In this document: positions 1 through 7,975 of the stretch, piece by piece
Layout: the number at the start of each line of letters is the position of its first letter
Position numbering within the stretch: the stretch's first letter is position 1
Assembly (NCBI RefSeq): GCF_000023105.1
Contig: NC_012669.1
Span: 4,527,025 to 4,591,024, forward strand
Direction: 5' to 3'
Length of the DNA stretch: 64,000 nucleotides
DNA from: Beutenbergia cavernae DSM 12333
GTDB taxonomy: Bacteria > Actinomycetota > Actinomycetes > Actinomycetales > Beutenbergiaceae
Made by a program: the position numbers and the translations under genes
Notes under the pieces: model-generated
Told to the model about the DNA's origin: nothing
Seen by the model: the letters and a program-made list of their open reading frames with translations, nothing else
Database searches by the model: none

Positions 1-215
1 TTGAGCGTGCCGAGCACCACCGACCGCCACCACCACGCGCCGCGCGGGAGGCGACGGGCGATCAGCAGCAGGATCAGGCCGGCCGGTAGCGCGCGGATGA
101 CGCCGCCCCACAGCGGGTAGTCGGCGGGGAGCGTCTGCCGCGTGACGTAGTAGGTGGCGCCCCACGCGACGGGAGCGATCGCCGTCGCCAGCGTCCGCCG
201 CCACGTGCTGTCCAC
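1..215 (-). CDS. EamA/DMT-family transporter, N-terminal part (runs off the left edge)
   Basis: Only the first 71 or so codons are inside the window. Reading leftward from a GTG at 213-215 gives a short basic N-terminus, a hydrophobic helix around ATAIAPVAWGATYYVTRQ, then an outer segment and a second helix around RALPAGLILLLIARRLP. That spacing and the 'W G (A/S) T Y ... R ALPAG' pattern are typical of the first two helices of ten-helix EamA (drug/metabolite) transporters. Substrate cannot be predicted. The next leftward gene ends about 80 nt upstream, so this gene probably has its own promoter in 216-294. Start choice is uncertain because no strong ribosome site is visible. Confidence 0.7.
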   Translation of the reverse strand, partial: MDSTWRRTLATAIAPVAWGATYYVTRQTLPADYPLWGGVIRALPAGLILLLIARRLPRGAWWWRSVVLGTL

Positions 216-294
216 CCGAGCACCCTACGAGCGCGGGCAGCGGGACAGAGAACGGGCTCCGTCGGGTCCCGGTGGCCGGGCGGCGCCCGCGCTC

Positions 295-804
295 CTAGCC
301 GGCCATCTCCATGATCGGCTCGCCGTCAGGCGACAGCACGTACCAGACGTCGTTCGCGCCCTGACCGTTCACGTCGCCGGCGGCCGTGTCCTGGGCGAAG
401 AGGTACAGCGGCCATCCGTTGAGCGTGAGCTGGAGCTCGCCGTCGGGTGTCTCGATGGTCCCGACCTCGCCCGTGACGCCGTCGACCACCGGTTCCTCCG
501 AGGAGGCGATGACGGGCGGCCACGCCGTCAGGCAGTCGCCGGTGCAGGCGCTGGCGTCGCCGCCCTGGGTGTCGTTGGTGAACATGTACGCCGTCATGCC
601 GGCGCCGTCGACGACGATCTCGCCGAGGTCGCTGTCGGCCGTCGCGAGGTCGGCATCCGCGGGGGCCTCCTCCTCGGGCGCTGCCGACTCCTCCTGGGCG
701 GTCGTCTCCTCCGGCTCGGCGGGGTCCTCGCCCCCGCTGCACGCCGCCAGTGCCAACGCGGCCGCGGCCAACCCGGCCAGCGCCGCTCGTCGAACGATCC
801 TCAT
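295..804 (-). CDS. Secreted lipoprotein, COG4315 family (Yx(F/W/Y)xxD repeats)
   Basis: A 169-residue exported lipoprotein of unknown function. The N-terminus is basic (MRIVRR), followed by an Ala/Leu helix and a lipobox LAAC with the lipidated cysteine at residue 22. Next comes an acidic, Glu/Ala-rich linker of about 35 residues, which probably spans the cell wall. The mature part has two copies of the family hallmark, YMFTND and YLFAQD. The first is followed by a Cys-containing loop (ACTGDC) and WPP, the second by an NDVWYVLSPDG ending. The ATG at 804 is preceded by a good GGGAGG ribosome site, which is why an upstream in-frame start is rejected. The gene is probably monocistronic. Confidence 0.92.
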   Translation of the reverse strand: MRIVRRAALAGLAAAALALAACSGGEDPAEPEETTAQEESAAPEEEAPADADLATADSDLGEIVVDGAGMTAYMFTNDTQGGDASACTGDCLTAWPPVIASSEEPVVDGVTGEVGTIETPDGELQLTLNGWPLYLFAQDTAAGDVNGQGANDVWYVLSPDGEPIMEMAG

Positions 805-927
805 CGGTCCGCCTCCCGTGAATGGGTCCGCCCGGGGCGCGGATGCGCGACGGCGCGGCCACACGCATGACACGAGGTGCGGCGCCGACCGGTTCGATCC
901 AGCTCGGTCGCGAGCGCTCCGCCGTGC

Positions 928-1701
928 TCACGTCCCGAGCAGGCGCACCCGCTCCTCGATGACGCCCGGGACGCCGTCGTCGACCGGGGCGTCGATCGCG
1001 CGCAGCACGCCTGCGAGGGCAGCCGCGGCGTCGAGCAGGTCCGCCGCCTCCAGGCTTCTGGGATGCGTCCTCTCCAGGCCCGGCGGCACGGGGGCACCCG
1101 CGTTCTCGACGGTGACGGCGCCGAAGTGCGGGTACGTCAGGCCGAGGTCGGCGGCCCAGAGCTGCCAGACGAGGTCCCGGCCCTCGGTGAGGCAGCGCAG
1201 CGCGCGCCAGGGATGGCCGCGGTGCGCATGGCGCGCCGCGTCGCCGACGGCGACCCAGGCGAGGAACGCCCACTCGTGGCGCGTGCCGCCGTCGGGCACC
1301 CAGCGGTCCGGCCCGAGCGGCGTCGCGAGCCGACCGGCTCGGTCCACGAGCGCGCGAGCCTCGGGCGGGAGACCCGTGCGGAACTCGGCGGGGACGACGA
1401 CGAGGCTCAGCTGCCGCCCGTCGTCGTACAGGATCACGAGGTGCGAGCCGGACGCCCACGGCTGCGCCAGCGAGCCCGCGACCGGCGCGAACGCTCGCGC
1501 GGCCGCCAGCGCCTCGTCACGCCGCACGTCGAGCGACTCGCCGTCCGCGACGCCGAGGCCGGCGTCGACGTCCGAGAGAGCGTCTCCGGCGCCGCGGCCG
1601 AGCGACCCGCTGAGCTCGAGCCAGTCGACCCACGGCGTGCGCTCGGCCCAGGCCGTGAGGGCGTCGACGAGGCCCTGCGGGCCGGACGAGGTCGTGGTCA
1701 T
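928..1701 (-). CDS. Nucleotidyltransferase-fold protein (aminoglycoside adenylyltransferase-like)
   Basis: A 257-residue protein with the polymerase-beta nucleotidyltransferase signature near its N-terminus: G-S-L-G-R-G at 32-37 and SDVDAGL at 43-49, giving the metal-binding Asp-x-Asp pair. The rest is a helical domain with a conserved HEWAFLAWVAVGDAARH segment, resembling MNT/AadK-type proteins. These transfer a nucleotide to a small molecule or a protein; the substrate here is unknown. A GAGG ribosome site precedes the ATG at 1701. It is transcribed divergently from a kinase of the aminoglycoside phosphotransferase fold only 61 nt away, so the two may share a promoter region. A resistance role is possible but not shown by the sequence. 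Confidence 0.85.
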   Translation of the reverse strand: MTTTSSGPQGLVDALTAWAERTPWVDWLELSGSLGRGAGDALSDVDAGLGVADGESLDVRRDEALAAARAFAPVAGSLAQPWASGSHLVILYDDGRQLSLVVVPAEFRTGLPPEARALVDRAGRLATPLGPDRWVPDGGTRHEWAFLAWVAVGDAARHAHRGHPWRALRCLTEGRDLVWQLWAADLGLTYPHFGAVTVENAGAPVPPGLERTHPRSLEAADLLDAAAALAGVLRAIDAPVDDGVPGVIEERVRLLGT

Positions 1702-1762
1702 CGCCTCATCCTCGCGGGAATCACGTTGGCCCAGCCAGGCCGACGCCATAGCCTCGCCCCCG

Positions 1763-2665
1763 ATGACCCGCCACGGCACCCAGATCCCGACCATCGACGT
1801 CGAGCTCGCTCGACGCCTCGTCGCCGACCAGATGCCGCAATGGTCACACCTGCCGGTGCGACCGGTGGAGCTGTCCGGCTGGGACAACCGCACGTTCCGC
1901 CTCGGCGACGACATGTCCGTCCGCCTCCCGAGCGCCGAGGGCTACCGCGAGCAGGTCGCCAAGGAGCAGCACTGGCTGCCCCGGCTCGCCCCGCACCTGC
2001 CGCTGCCCGTCCCGACGCCGCTCGCGCTGGGCCGGCCGGCGCTCGGATATCCCTGGCCGTGGTCGGTCTACCGGTGGATCGACGGCGCGCCGGCGGCAAC
2101 CGCACCGATCGCCGACCACGTCACGTTCGCCCGTGACGTCGCCGCCTTCCTCGGGGCCCTGCAGCGGATCGACGCCGACGGCGGCCCAGGCCCCGGGACG
2201 CACAACTTCCACCGTGGCGGGCCGGTGGCGTTCTACGACGACCAGACGCAGGAGTCGCTGCGCCGCCTCGCCGGCCGGGTCGACGTCGCACGTTCCCGGG
2301 ACGTGTGGGAGGCAGCGATCGCCTCCCGCTTCGACGGCCCGCCCGTGTGGCTCCACGGCGACGTCGCACCCGGGAACCTGCTGGTGCGGGACGGCCGCCT
2401 CAGCGCCGTCATCGACTTCGGGACCAGCGGCGTCGGCGATCCCGCGTGCGACCTGGTGCTCGCGTGGACGTTCCTCGGCGGCGAGGCGCGGGAGGCGTTC
2501 CGGCGGGCTGTCGCGGAGTGGGCCGACGGCGCGATGTGGGCACGGGCACGCGGCTGGGCCCTGTGGAAGGCGCTCATCACCTTTCCGGCGGACGACGACG
2601 ACGGGCCCGACGCCGCCGTCACCCGGCGGGTGGTCACCGACGTCCTCGCCGAGCACGCGAGCTGA
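1763..2665 (+). CDS. Phosphotransferase of the aminoglycoside phosphotransferase (APH) family
   Basis: A 300-residue kinase-fold protein. The catalytic loop reads WLHGDVAPGNLL, with the HGD at 198-200 and the metal ligand Asn at 205. The Mg-binding IDFG is at 217-220, followed by the typical DPACD motif at 226-230. The N-lobe includes NRTFRLGDDMSVRLP and a hinge-like YRWIDG. Family members phosphorylate aminoglycosides, choline, macrolides or other small alcohols, and this subfamily is broad, so no substrate is claimed. A TAGCCT -10-like hexamer ends 8 nt before the ATG and no Shine-Dalgarno is visible, suggesting a leaderless mRNA. It is divergent from the nucleotidyltransferase gene. Confidence 0.9.
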   Translation: MTRHGTQIPTIDVELARRLVADQMPQWSHLPVRPVELSGWDNRTFRLGDDMSVRLPSAEGYREQVAKEQHWLPRLAPHLPLPVPTPLALGRPALGYPWPWSVYRWIDGAPAATAPIADHVTFARDVAAFLGALQRIDADGGPGPGTHNFHRGGPVAFYDDQTQESLRRLAGRVDVARSRDVWEAAIASRFDGPPVWLHGDVAPGNLLVRDGRLSAVIDFGTSGVGDPACDLVLAWTFLGGEAREAFRRAVAEWADGAMWARARGWALWKALITFPADDDDGPDAAVTRRVVTDVLAEHAS

Positions 2666-2683
2666 CACACGCGCGCTGACGGC

Positions 2684-2709
2684 GAGCGGCCCGAGCCGTC
2701 CGGCCGCTC
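2684..2709 (+). terminator. Possible terminator hairpin after the APH gene
   Basis: Eight-base arms GAGCGGCC and GGCCGCTC flank a ten-base loop, starting about 19 nt after the stop codon. There is no T tract, which is common in high-GC actinobacteria, so function as a terminator is inferred only from the position. Confidence 0.4.
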
Positions 2710-2796
2710 TCGACCGGTCACGAATCGAGAAGCGCGGAACGGCTCGTCCTCCTAGCGTGAAGCCGTACGCAGGCAGACACGAGTCGAGGAGGATCG

Positions 2797-3279
2797 GTGG
2801 CGGCGACAGCATCCACGTCCGGCAAGAAGAAGGGCAGCACGGCGTCGGAAGGGGGATTCTCCGAGCAGGAGCGCGCCGCGATCAAGAAGCGGGCCGCCGA
2901 GCTGAGGACGGAGGCGCGGCGGGGAAGCACCGCGGACAAGGCGGCTGCCGACGAGGCCGACGTACTGGCGAAGATCGCCGAGATGCCGGAGTCGGACCGG
3001 GTGATGGCCGAACGCGTGCACGCGATCGTGACCACCGTCGCTCCGGACCTGGATCCGAAGCTGTACTACGGGCAGCCGGGCTACGGCAGGAAGGGCAAGG
3101 TGCTCTGCTTCTTCCGGAGCGGCCAGATGGACAAGGAGCGGTACTCGACGTTCGGTTTCAGCGTCCAGGCGAACCTCGACGCCGCCGCTGGCTTGTGGCC
3201 CACCTCCTACGCGCTGATCGCGCCGACCGAGCGGGCCTGGGACGAGCTCGGCGAGCTGGTCAAGCAGGCGGCGAGCTGA
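2797..3279 (+). CDS. DUF1801 (YdhG/YjbR-like) domain protein
   Basis: A 160-residue protein. The first 60 residues are charged, Lys/Ala-rich and probably flexible or helical. The C-terminal 100 residues match the DUF1801/iron-chaperone-like fold: a helix with VMAERVHAIVTTVAPDLDPK, then the hallmark LYYGQPGYG and VLCFF segment, and a closing helix with WDELGELVKQA. The fold is shared with YdhG and distantly with frataxin/CyaY, but function is unknown. The start is a GTG preceded by a strong GAGGAGG site about 5 nt upstream. It stands alone between the APH gene and a small protein 72 nt downstream. Confidence 0.85.
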   Translation: MAATASTSGKKKGSTASEGGFSEQERAAIKKRAAELRTEARRGSTADKAAADEADVLAKIAEMPESDRVMAERVHAIVTTVAPDLDPKLYYGQPGYGRKGKVLCFFRSGQMDKERYSTFGFSVQANLDAAAGLWPTSYALIAPTERAWDELGELVKQAAS

Positions 3280-3351
3280 GCGGATACCGAGCGAGCTCAC
3301 GCTGAGGACGACCTCGGCGCCCTCGGCGGCGGCAGGAGTACGGTCCGGGTC

Positions 3352-3666
3352 ATGACCGAGACTCTGTGCGTGCTGCTCTGGGCACATCCCGGCCAGCTGG
3401 ACGCCCTCGCCGCGTACGAGGACGCCGTGCTCGAGCTCGTTCCCGCCCACGGCGGGCGCGTGCTCAGCCGGGTCCGGCGGCTCGTGGCCGACGACGGCGG
3501 CACACCCGCCGCCGACGGCCAGCCGCACGAGGTCCAGGTCATCGAGATCCCCGACGACGACGCGCTCGCCGCGTACCTGGCGGACCCCCGGCGCACGGCG
3601 CTGACGGCGGACCGGGATCGCGCCGTCGCCCGCACCGAGATCCTGCGGACCGCGCGCGTCGTCTGA
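3352..3666 (+). CDS. Small dimeric alpha/beta-barrel-like protein (DUF1330-like)
   Basis: A 104-residue protein with the layout of small ferredoxin-like barrel proteins. A first strand (CVLLWAHPG) is followed by a helix (LDALAAYEDAVLELVPAHGG), a strand pair (RVLSRVRRLV and HEVQVIEIP), and a helix with DDALAAYLADPRRTALTADRD before the last strand. The DP-R sequence in the second helix is typical of DUF1330/EthD-like proteins. No catalytic residue can be assigned. A TACGGT hexamer ends 7 nt before the ATG and no Shine-Dalgarno is present, so the mRNA is probably leaderless. It converges on the DoxX gene. Confidence 0.75.
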   Translation: MTETLCVLLWAHPGQLDALAAYEDAVLELVPAHGGRVLSRVRRLVADDGGTPAADGQPHEVQVIEIPDDDALAAYLADPRRTALTADRDRAVARTEILRTARVV

Positions 3667-3720
3667 CGGCGTCCGGCGCGCCGGGGACTCGGCGTGCCCG
3701 GCCTCAGGCGCCAGCCCAGC

Positions 3721-4188
3721 TCAGGCGCCGGCGCGCCGCGGACGCGCGACCCAGGCGACCAACAGCGACAGCACCAGGTGGACGTGGGCCGACGCGCTCT
3801 CGCCCACCGGATCGCCGTTCACCCAGTGCGTCACGACGGCGCCCGCCGTGATCACCACGAGGAGGAGCGCGCCGAGGAAGCGGCTCCGCGGGCTGATCAG
3901 CATCGCCGCCGCCACGAGCTCGCCGCCGCCGACGACGAAGCGGAACCAGGACGGGTAGCCCCACTCGACGAACTTGACGGAGTACGGGGCGCCGAAGAAC
4001 GTCTCGCCGGGGTAGAACTTCGTGATCGCACCGACGGTGAACGAGACCACCATCCACACGAGCAGCACCGTGAAGAGGCGCCGCCGCCACGTGGTGGGCC
4101 GCTCGACGTCGGGTGCGCCGTCGGCGGCCGTTCGGTCGACGGCGCCGGGCGCCGCGCTCGAGACGGCGTCGCTGGGGGACGTGGGCAT
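3721..4188 (-). CDS. DoxX-family integral membrane protein
   Basis: A 155-residue membrane protein. A 40-residue soluble N-terminus rich in Ala/Asp/Pro precedes four hydrophobic helices. The first is FTVLLVWMVVSFTVGAITKF, followed by an FFGAPYSVKFVEWGYP loop and a second helix with GGGELVAAAML. That pattern is characteristic of DoxX/DoxD-like proteins, quinone-linked membrane components often found with redox genes. A clear AGGAGG site lies 8 nt before the ATG at 4188, which is why an in-frame start further upstream was rejected. The neighbours do not point to a partner. Confidence 0.85.
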   Translation of the reverse strand: MPTSPSDAVSSAAPGAVDRTAADGAPDVERPTTWRRRLFTVLLVWMVVSFTVGAITKFYPGETFFGAPYSVKFVEWGYPSWFRFVVGGGELVAAAMLISPRSRFLGALLLVVITAGAVVTHWVNGDPVGESASAHVHLVLSLLVAWVARPRRAGA

Positions 4189-4332
4189 GGTCAGCCTCCT
4201 GGGGAGTCGCATGGCGAGTCCGGGAACGCCGCACAAGGGGCGCGAACTCGTCGGTCACGGGGCTGACGGATCGCGGCGCGGAAGTGTGACCGGCAGCCGC
4301 TGGGCGGCGTCGTCGACCGGACGCCCGGCCGG

Positions 4333-5631
4333 CTAGGCGGCGCCGTCGACCGGGCGTTCGGCGGGCTCGTCGACAGCCTCCCCGTGCCGCGCGCCGCGGA
4401 ACGGCGTGAGCGCGAGCCCGAGCGCCGCGACCACGAACCCGACGACGGCGATCCACAGCACCGGGACGAACCCGATGCGATCGGCGAGGAGTCCGCCGAG
4501 CGGCGCCCCGATCACGATGAACGCCCGGTTCATCGACCGCCTCGTCGCGTTCATCCGAGTCTGCATCGCGTCCGGCGTCATGGCCTGCCAGTAGCCCATC
4601 TCGTTGGCGCCCTCCGCGCCCATCGCCAGCCCGTAGAGCAGCTGGCCGAGGCCGACGTACACGAGCGTCGCGACGCCGTCGGCGCCCGTCAGCAGCGGGA
4701 CCGCGGCGATCAGCGCCCAGCCGAGCGCCTCGACGAACCGCGCGCCGATGACCGCGCGCCCCGCGCCCCAGCGCAGGCCAAGACGCGTGGAGAGGGAGCT
4801 GCCGATGAGGCCGCCGACACCGGCGCACGCCAGCACCAGGCCGAGCTCGAACGCGCTGAAGCCGAGCTGCGTGAGCGCGAACGGCACGAACACGGTCCCG
4901 AGCACGCTGTTGAACAGGAACCAGCCGTGCGTGGCGTAGGCCAGTGGGGCGAGAGTGCGGTGCCGGTAGACCCACCGGAGTCCCTCGGCCATGTCGCGCC
5001 CGATGCGCGGGCGTGGTCCGGAGCTGCCCGCGGGCTCGGTGATGCGGATCCGGGCGACGACGACGGCGGAGACCAGGTAGGACACGGCGTCGGCGAGGAC
5101 GGCGAGCGGTGCGCCGACGAGGCTGACGAGGCCACCGGCGACGACCGGACCGGAGGTCTGCGCGACGGCGCTGGACTGTTCGAGACGGGCGTTCGCCACC
5201 AGCAGCGCCGACCGCGGCACGAGTCGCGGCAGGAAGGACTGCGACGCGGAGTCGTTCGCGAGCGACAGCACGCCGAACAGCGCGACGACGACGGCGATCG
5301 TCGCGATGCTGAGCCGGTCGAGGGCCCACAGCAGCGGGATGAGTCCGAGCAGGACGGCGCGGCCGACGTCGGTCACGACCATCACCGGCTTGCGGCGCCA
5401 CCGGTCGAGCAGCGCACCGGCCACCAGCCCGAGCAGGATGTAGGGCAGCCAGCGAGCGGCGTTGACGAGCCCGACGTCGGCAGCGGTCCCGGCGAGCGTG
5501 ACGACGACGAGCACCTGGATCGCCATCGTCGTGATGTAGGTGCCGAACTCGGACACCGTCTCAGCAGCCCAGAACGGCAGGAAGCCGGGGACTCGGAACA
5601 CGCGCTCGGCGGGCGGGGCGGCGTCGGGCAC
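4333..5631 (-). CDS. MFS transporter (MFS_3 / EntS-like exporter)
   Basis: A 432-residue, twelve-helix major facilitator. After a short cytoplasmic tail, the first helix carries WAAETVSEFGTYITTMAIQV. The loop after helix 2 has the MFS motif variant GALLDRWRRKPVMVVTDVGR, and LADAVSYLVSAVVV is the helix-6 signature of the MFS_3 group that includes the enterobactin exporter EntS. It probably exports a small molecule. The start is a GTG preceded by GGAGGAG. It is transcribed divergently from a PadR regulator with an AT-rich palindromic operator region between them, so regulation by that PadR is likely. Confidence 0.9.
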   Translation of the reverse strand: MPDAAPPAERVFRVPGFLPFWAAETVSEFGTYITTMAIQVLVVVTLAGTAADVGLVNAARWLPYILLGLVAGALLDRWRRKPVMVVTDVGRAVLLGLIPLLWALDRLSIATIAVVVALFGVLSLANDSASQSFLPRLVPRSALLVANARLEQSSAVAQTSGPVVAGGLVSLVGAPLAVLADAVSYLVSAVVVARIRITEPAGSSGPRPRIGRDMAEGLRWVYRHRTLAPLAYATHGWFLFNSVLGTVFVPFALTQLGFSAFELGLVLACAGVGGLIGSSLSTRLGLRWGAGRAVIGARFVEALGWALIAAVPLLTGADGVATLVYVGLGQLLYGLAMGAEGANEMGYWQAMTPDAMQTRMNATRRSMNRAFIVIGAPLGGLLADRIGFVPVLWIAVVGFVVAALGLALTPFRGARHGEAVDEPAERPVDGAA

Positions 5632-5770
5632 GGCGTCTCCTCCGGTAGGGGTTCCACTCTCCCAGACCCCGGACGCCGACCGTGCGTCCGGGGGCAGCCG
5701 TGGGACAGCCGGGTGCAGCCAGAGGCACGAGGCGCCGCTCAGGGCACCCAGCCTCGAACCGGCGTCAACC

Positions 5771-5807
5771 TATCGTTTGACACGCGATACGATCTCGATA
5801 TATCGTT
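5771..5807. promoter_or_regulatory. Probable PadR operator/promoter region between the MFS and padR genes
   Basis: An AT-rich island in an otherwise GC-dominated region. It contains a perfect ten-base palindrome CGATATATCG at 5796-5805, an inverted pair TATCG (5771-5775)/CGATA (5785-5789), and TATCGTT repeated at 5771 and 5801. TATATCG-type palindromes are usual PadR targets. Position between the divergent genes suggests PadR represses itself and perhaps the transporter. Confidence 0.6.
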
Positions 5808-5897
5808 ACCGCGTTCGCCGGTTCAGGCGGACCAGTACGGGCGACGACGTCGAGGCACCGCCTCCGCCGCCCCACCAACCACATCTGGAGACATCTC

Positions 5898-6731
5898 ATG
5901 AATCACCGACACTTCACACGTCCCGACTCCCAGGCCCCCGAGGCCTCAGAGTTCGACACAGCGTTCGACGCCGGACGCCGCGGCCCACGGCCCGGCGGTC
6001 CGCGGCGGCGCCGGGGCGGCTTCGCCGGCCCGGAGGACTCGCCGGACGGCGGCCGTGGTCGCCGTCGAGGCGGTCGCGGACCCTTCGCCGAGGGCGACGT
6101 GCCCGAGGGTGGGCGTGGCCGCCGCGGCGGTCGCAGCCCGTTCGACGAGGGCTTCGGCGGCGCCGAGTTCCACCGCCACCCGCACGGCCCCGGGGGCCGC
6201 GGGCGCGGCCGGGGCGGACGAGCCGGCCGCGGCGACGTCCGCGCCGCCGTCCTCCTGCTCCTGCACGAGGAGCCGATGCACGGCTACCAGCTGATGCAGG
6301 AGATCGCGGAACGCAGCGGCGGGAGCTGGCGCCCGAGCCCGGGCGCGATCTATCCGGCACTCAACCTGCTCGCCGACGAAGGGCTCGTCGAGCTCAGCGC
6401 CGAGGGCGGACGCCGTCTGGCGTCGCTCACGGACGCGGGCCGCGCCCACGTCACGGAGCACGCCGACGCCCTCGGGAACCCGTGGGCGGACGGCGCCGGG
6501 CGCGGACCGTCCGCGCACCGCCAGCTGCGCGAGGCGATCGAGACGGTGGGCGTCGCCGCGCACCAGGTCGCCCGCACGGGCAGCCCGGATCAGGTCGCGG
6601 CCTCGCTCGCGGCCCTCGAGGCTGCGCGGCGCGAGCTGTACCTGATCCTCGCGGGCGAGGCGTCGAGCGCGTCAGCAGGCGAGGAGCCTGGTCACGCCGA
6701 CGGGTCGGACGCCGCCCCGAGCGGGAGCTGA
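5898..6731 (+). CDS. PadR-family transcriptional regulator with an Arg/Gly-rich N-terminal extension
   Basis: A 277-residue regulator. Residues 1-110 are low-complexity, dominated by Gly, Arg and Pro with RGG-type repeats (for example GGRGRRRGGRGPF) and little hydrophobic content, so probably disordered. The winged-helix PadR domain begins near 111 with DVRAAVLLLLHEEPMHGYQL and continues through PSPGAIYPALNLLADEGLVE, the recognition helix and wing. A C-terminal helix (QVAASLAALEAARRELYLILAG) should give the dimer. Ordinary PadR proteins are 100-190 residues, so the extension is unusual. GGAGACATCTC precedes the ATG. The AT-rich palindrome upstream suggests autoregulation. Confidence 0.9.
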   Translation: MNHRHFTRPDSQAPEASEFDTAFDAGRRGPRPGGPRRRRGGFAGPEDSPDGGRGRRRGGRGPFAEGDVPEGGRGRRGGRSPFDEGFGGAEFHRHPHGPGGRGRGRGGRAGRGDVRAAVLLLLHEEPMHGYQLMQEIAERSGGSWRPSPGAIYPALNLLADEGLVELSAEGGRRLASLTDAGRAHVTEHADALGNPWADGAGRGPSAHRQLREAIETVGVAAHQVARTGSPDQVAASLAALEAARRELYLILAGEASSASAGEEPGHADGSDAAPSGS

Positions 6732-6748
6732 CCTCGCGCCACCCCACA

Positions 6749-6790
6749 ACGGGGAGGATCCGGGCCCTGGAGGGCTCGGATCCTCCCCGT
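6749..6790 (+). terminator. Strong hairpin terminator after padR
   Basis: A 19-base stem with arms at 6749-6767 and 6772-6790, a four-base loop and a single G-T wobble; the arm core is GGGGAGGATCCGGGCC. It begins 17 nt after the padR stop codon. It should separate padR from the downstream membrane-protein gene. Confidence 0.85.
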
Positions 6791-6883
6791 CGTCGTGTTC
6801 GAGCACCCGATCCCCTGCGGGCGGGAGGGCGATCCCCCGCCCGGGTGAGGGCCGAGCGATGCGCCAGCCGCCAGCGTGGAGCC

Positions 6884-7399
6884 ATGCCAGAACCCACGCT
6901 CACGCCCACCGCCCACGCCGCGACCCTCCCGGGGTCCGCTCACCCCACGAACGACGTCGCCCCCGGCACGCCAGCCAGGTCGCCACACCCCGGCCGCGGC
7001 CTCACGCGCGCGGCGGGCATCGCCCTCATCGTCATCGCCACCGCGCACGTCGTCGGCACCATGACGTCGGCGTGGTCCGGGTGGCTCGCGGGCAACCTCC
7101 GCGACGGCACCGCCGACCCGGAGTCCGTCGCGACGTTCTGGGCGCAACCGGGCGGGCTGGCGGTGCCGCTCGCCCTGGTCGGGCTGCTCGTGATCCGCAT
7201 GGCCCGGCGGAGCGAGCGCGCGCCGACCTACCTCGGGTGGGTCCTTCTGGGCTGGATCGTCCTGTGCATGACGCTCATCGGTCCGGCGAGCGGGTTCACG
7301 TCCGGTCTCGTGCCGTCCGTGCTGCTCATCGCGGCCGACCTCCGCGCCCGGAGGAGTCCCGCGGCGCCCGTCGCACCCGCACCGGGCGGCAGGCCCTGA
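6884..7399 (+). CDS. Small integral membrane protein (DUF6463-like)
   Basis: A 171-residue membrane protein. About 40 residues of Thr/Pro/Ala-rich N-terminus precede four hydrophobic helices. The first is AAGIALIVIATAHVVGTMTS, followed by WSGWLAGNLRDGTAD, an extracytoplasmic loop with FWAQPGG, a second helix (LAVPLALVGLLVIRMA), a third (YLGWVLLGWIVLCMTLI) and a fourth (GLVPSVLLIAADLRAR). The order and the FW-QPGG and P-SGF residues resemble the DUF6463 group; that assignment is from memory and needs a profile search. No enzymatic motif is seen. It sits behind a strong terminator and converges on the HxlR gene. Confidence 0.75.
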   Translation: MPEPTLTPTAHAATLPGSAHPTNDVAPGTPARSPHPGRGLTRAAGIALIVIATAHVVGTMTSAWSGWLAGNLRDGTADPESVATFWAQPGGLAVPLALVGLLVIRMARRSERAPTYLGWVLLGWIVLCMTLIGPASGFTSGLVPSVLLIAADLRARRSPAAPVAPAPGGRP

Positions 7400-7438
7400 C
7401 CCTCAGGTCTGCCCGAGGTCGCCGCGCCTCGCCGCGAG

Positions 7439-7798
7439 TCAGCCGACGGCGGCGAGGGCCTCGACGCGCCGGCTCCCCCAGGTCCCCAGCTCGCGGAGCG
7501 CCCCGTTGAGCGAGACGCCGTGCTCGGTGAGGGTGTACTCGACACGAGGCGGCACCTCGGGGAAGACCTCGCGAGACACGAGCCCGTCGGCCTCCATCTC
7601 GCGCAGCTGCTGCGTGAGCACCTTGTCGCTGACGCCGGGCAGCCCTCGGCGCAGCTCCGCGAACCGTCGGGTCCCGTGGGCGTCGAGCTCCCACAGGATC
7701 AACGACTTCCACTTCCCGCTCACCACGTCCATCGCGGCGTCGATCCCGCACACGTACGGGCCGCGTCGTTCCGTCCGCACCATCACCGTCGTCGTCAT
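7439..7798 (-). CDS. HxlR-family winged-helix regulator
   Basis: A 119-residue HxlR/DUF24 regulator. It has the family order: a Cys in the N-terminal arm (YVCGID), VVSGKWKSLILWEL, the helix RFAELRRGLPGVSDKVLTQQLREMEADGLV, and the wing REVFPEVPPRVEYTLTEHG. The cysteine at the DUF24 sensing position suggests thiol or electrophile sensing, as in YodB and HypR. It is divergent from an imine-reductase-like operon 177 nt away, which is its likely target. An imperfect operator lies between them. Confidence 0.92.
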   Translation of the reverse strand: MTTTVMVRTERRGPYVCGIDAAMDVVSGKWKSLILWELDAHGTRRFAELRRGLPGVSDKVLTQQLREMEADGLVSREVFPEVPPRVEYTLTEHGVSLNGALRELGTWGSRRVEALAAVG

Positions 7799-7851
7799 CC
7801 GTGTTCGCTCCCAGCAATAGCCGTACCGACCGTGGCGCCCTGACCTGCGCG

Positions 7852-7867
7852 CTTACCCAGAGGTGAG
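7852..7867. promoter_or_regulatory. Putative HxlR operator
   Basis: CTTACC and GGTGAG flank a four-base centre, an inverted repeat with five of six bases matching per arm, in the divergent gap between the HxlR gene and the imine-reductase operon. Assignment to HxlR is inferred from position and from the CTTACC/GGTAAG-like half-sites seen near such regulators. Confidence 0.5.
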
Positions 7868-7975
7868 AACCCCACATCGAGGTGCGTTCTTCCCGAGCAC
7901 CGGGCGGTCGCCGAGCCTGGGACGACGACGCGGGCACCCGGCCGGCGTCGTCGGACCTCCGGAGGACCCTTCCAG

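Noticed and set aside
386-1762. A long plus-strand open frame upstream of and in frame with the APH gene
   Set aside because: It is antisense to the lipoprotein and nucleotidyltransferase genes and has no homology; the APH domain starts at 1763, where a -10-like element is found.
928-2665. Calling the pair antibiotic resistance genes
   Set aside because: The folds are shared with many housekeeping enzymes and no diagnostic substrate residues are visible.
3667-3720. The two CTCAGGCGCC copies as an attachment site or repeat element
   Set aside because: Short, one copy overlaps the end of a gene, and no integrase is present.
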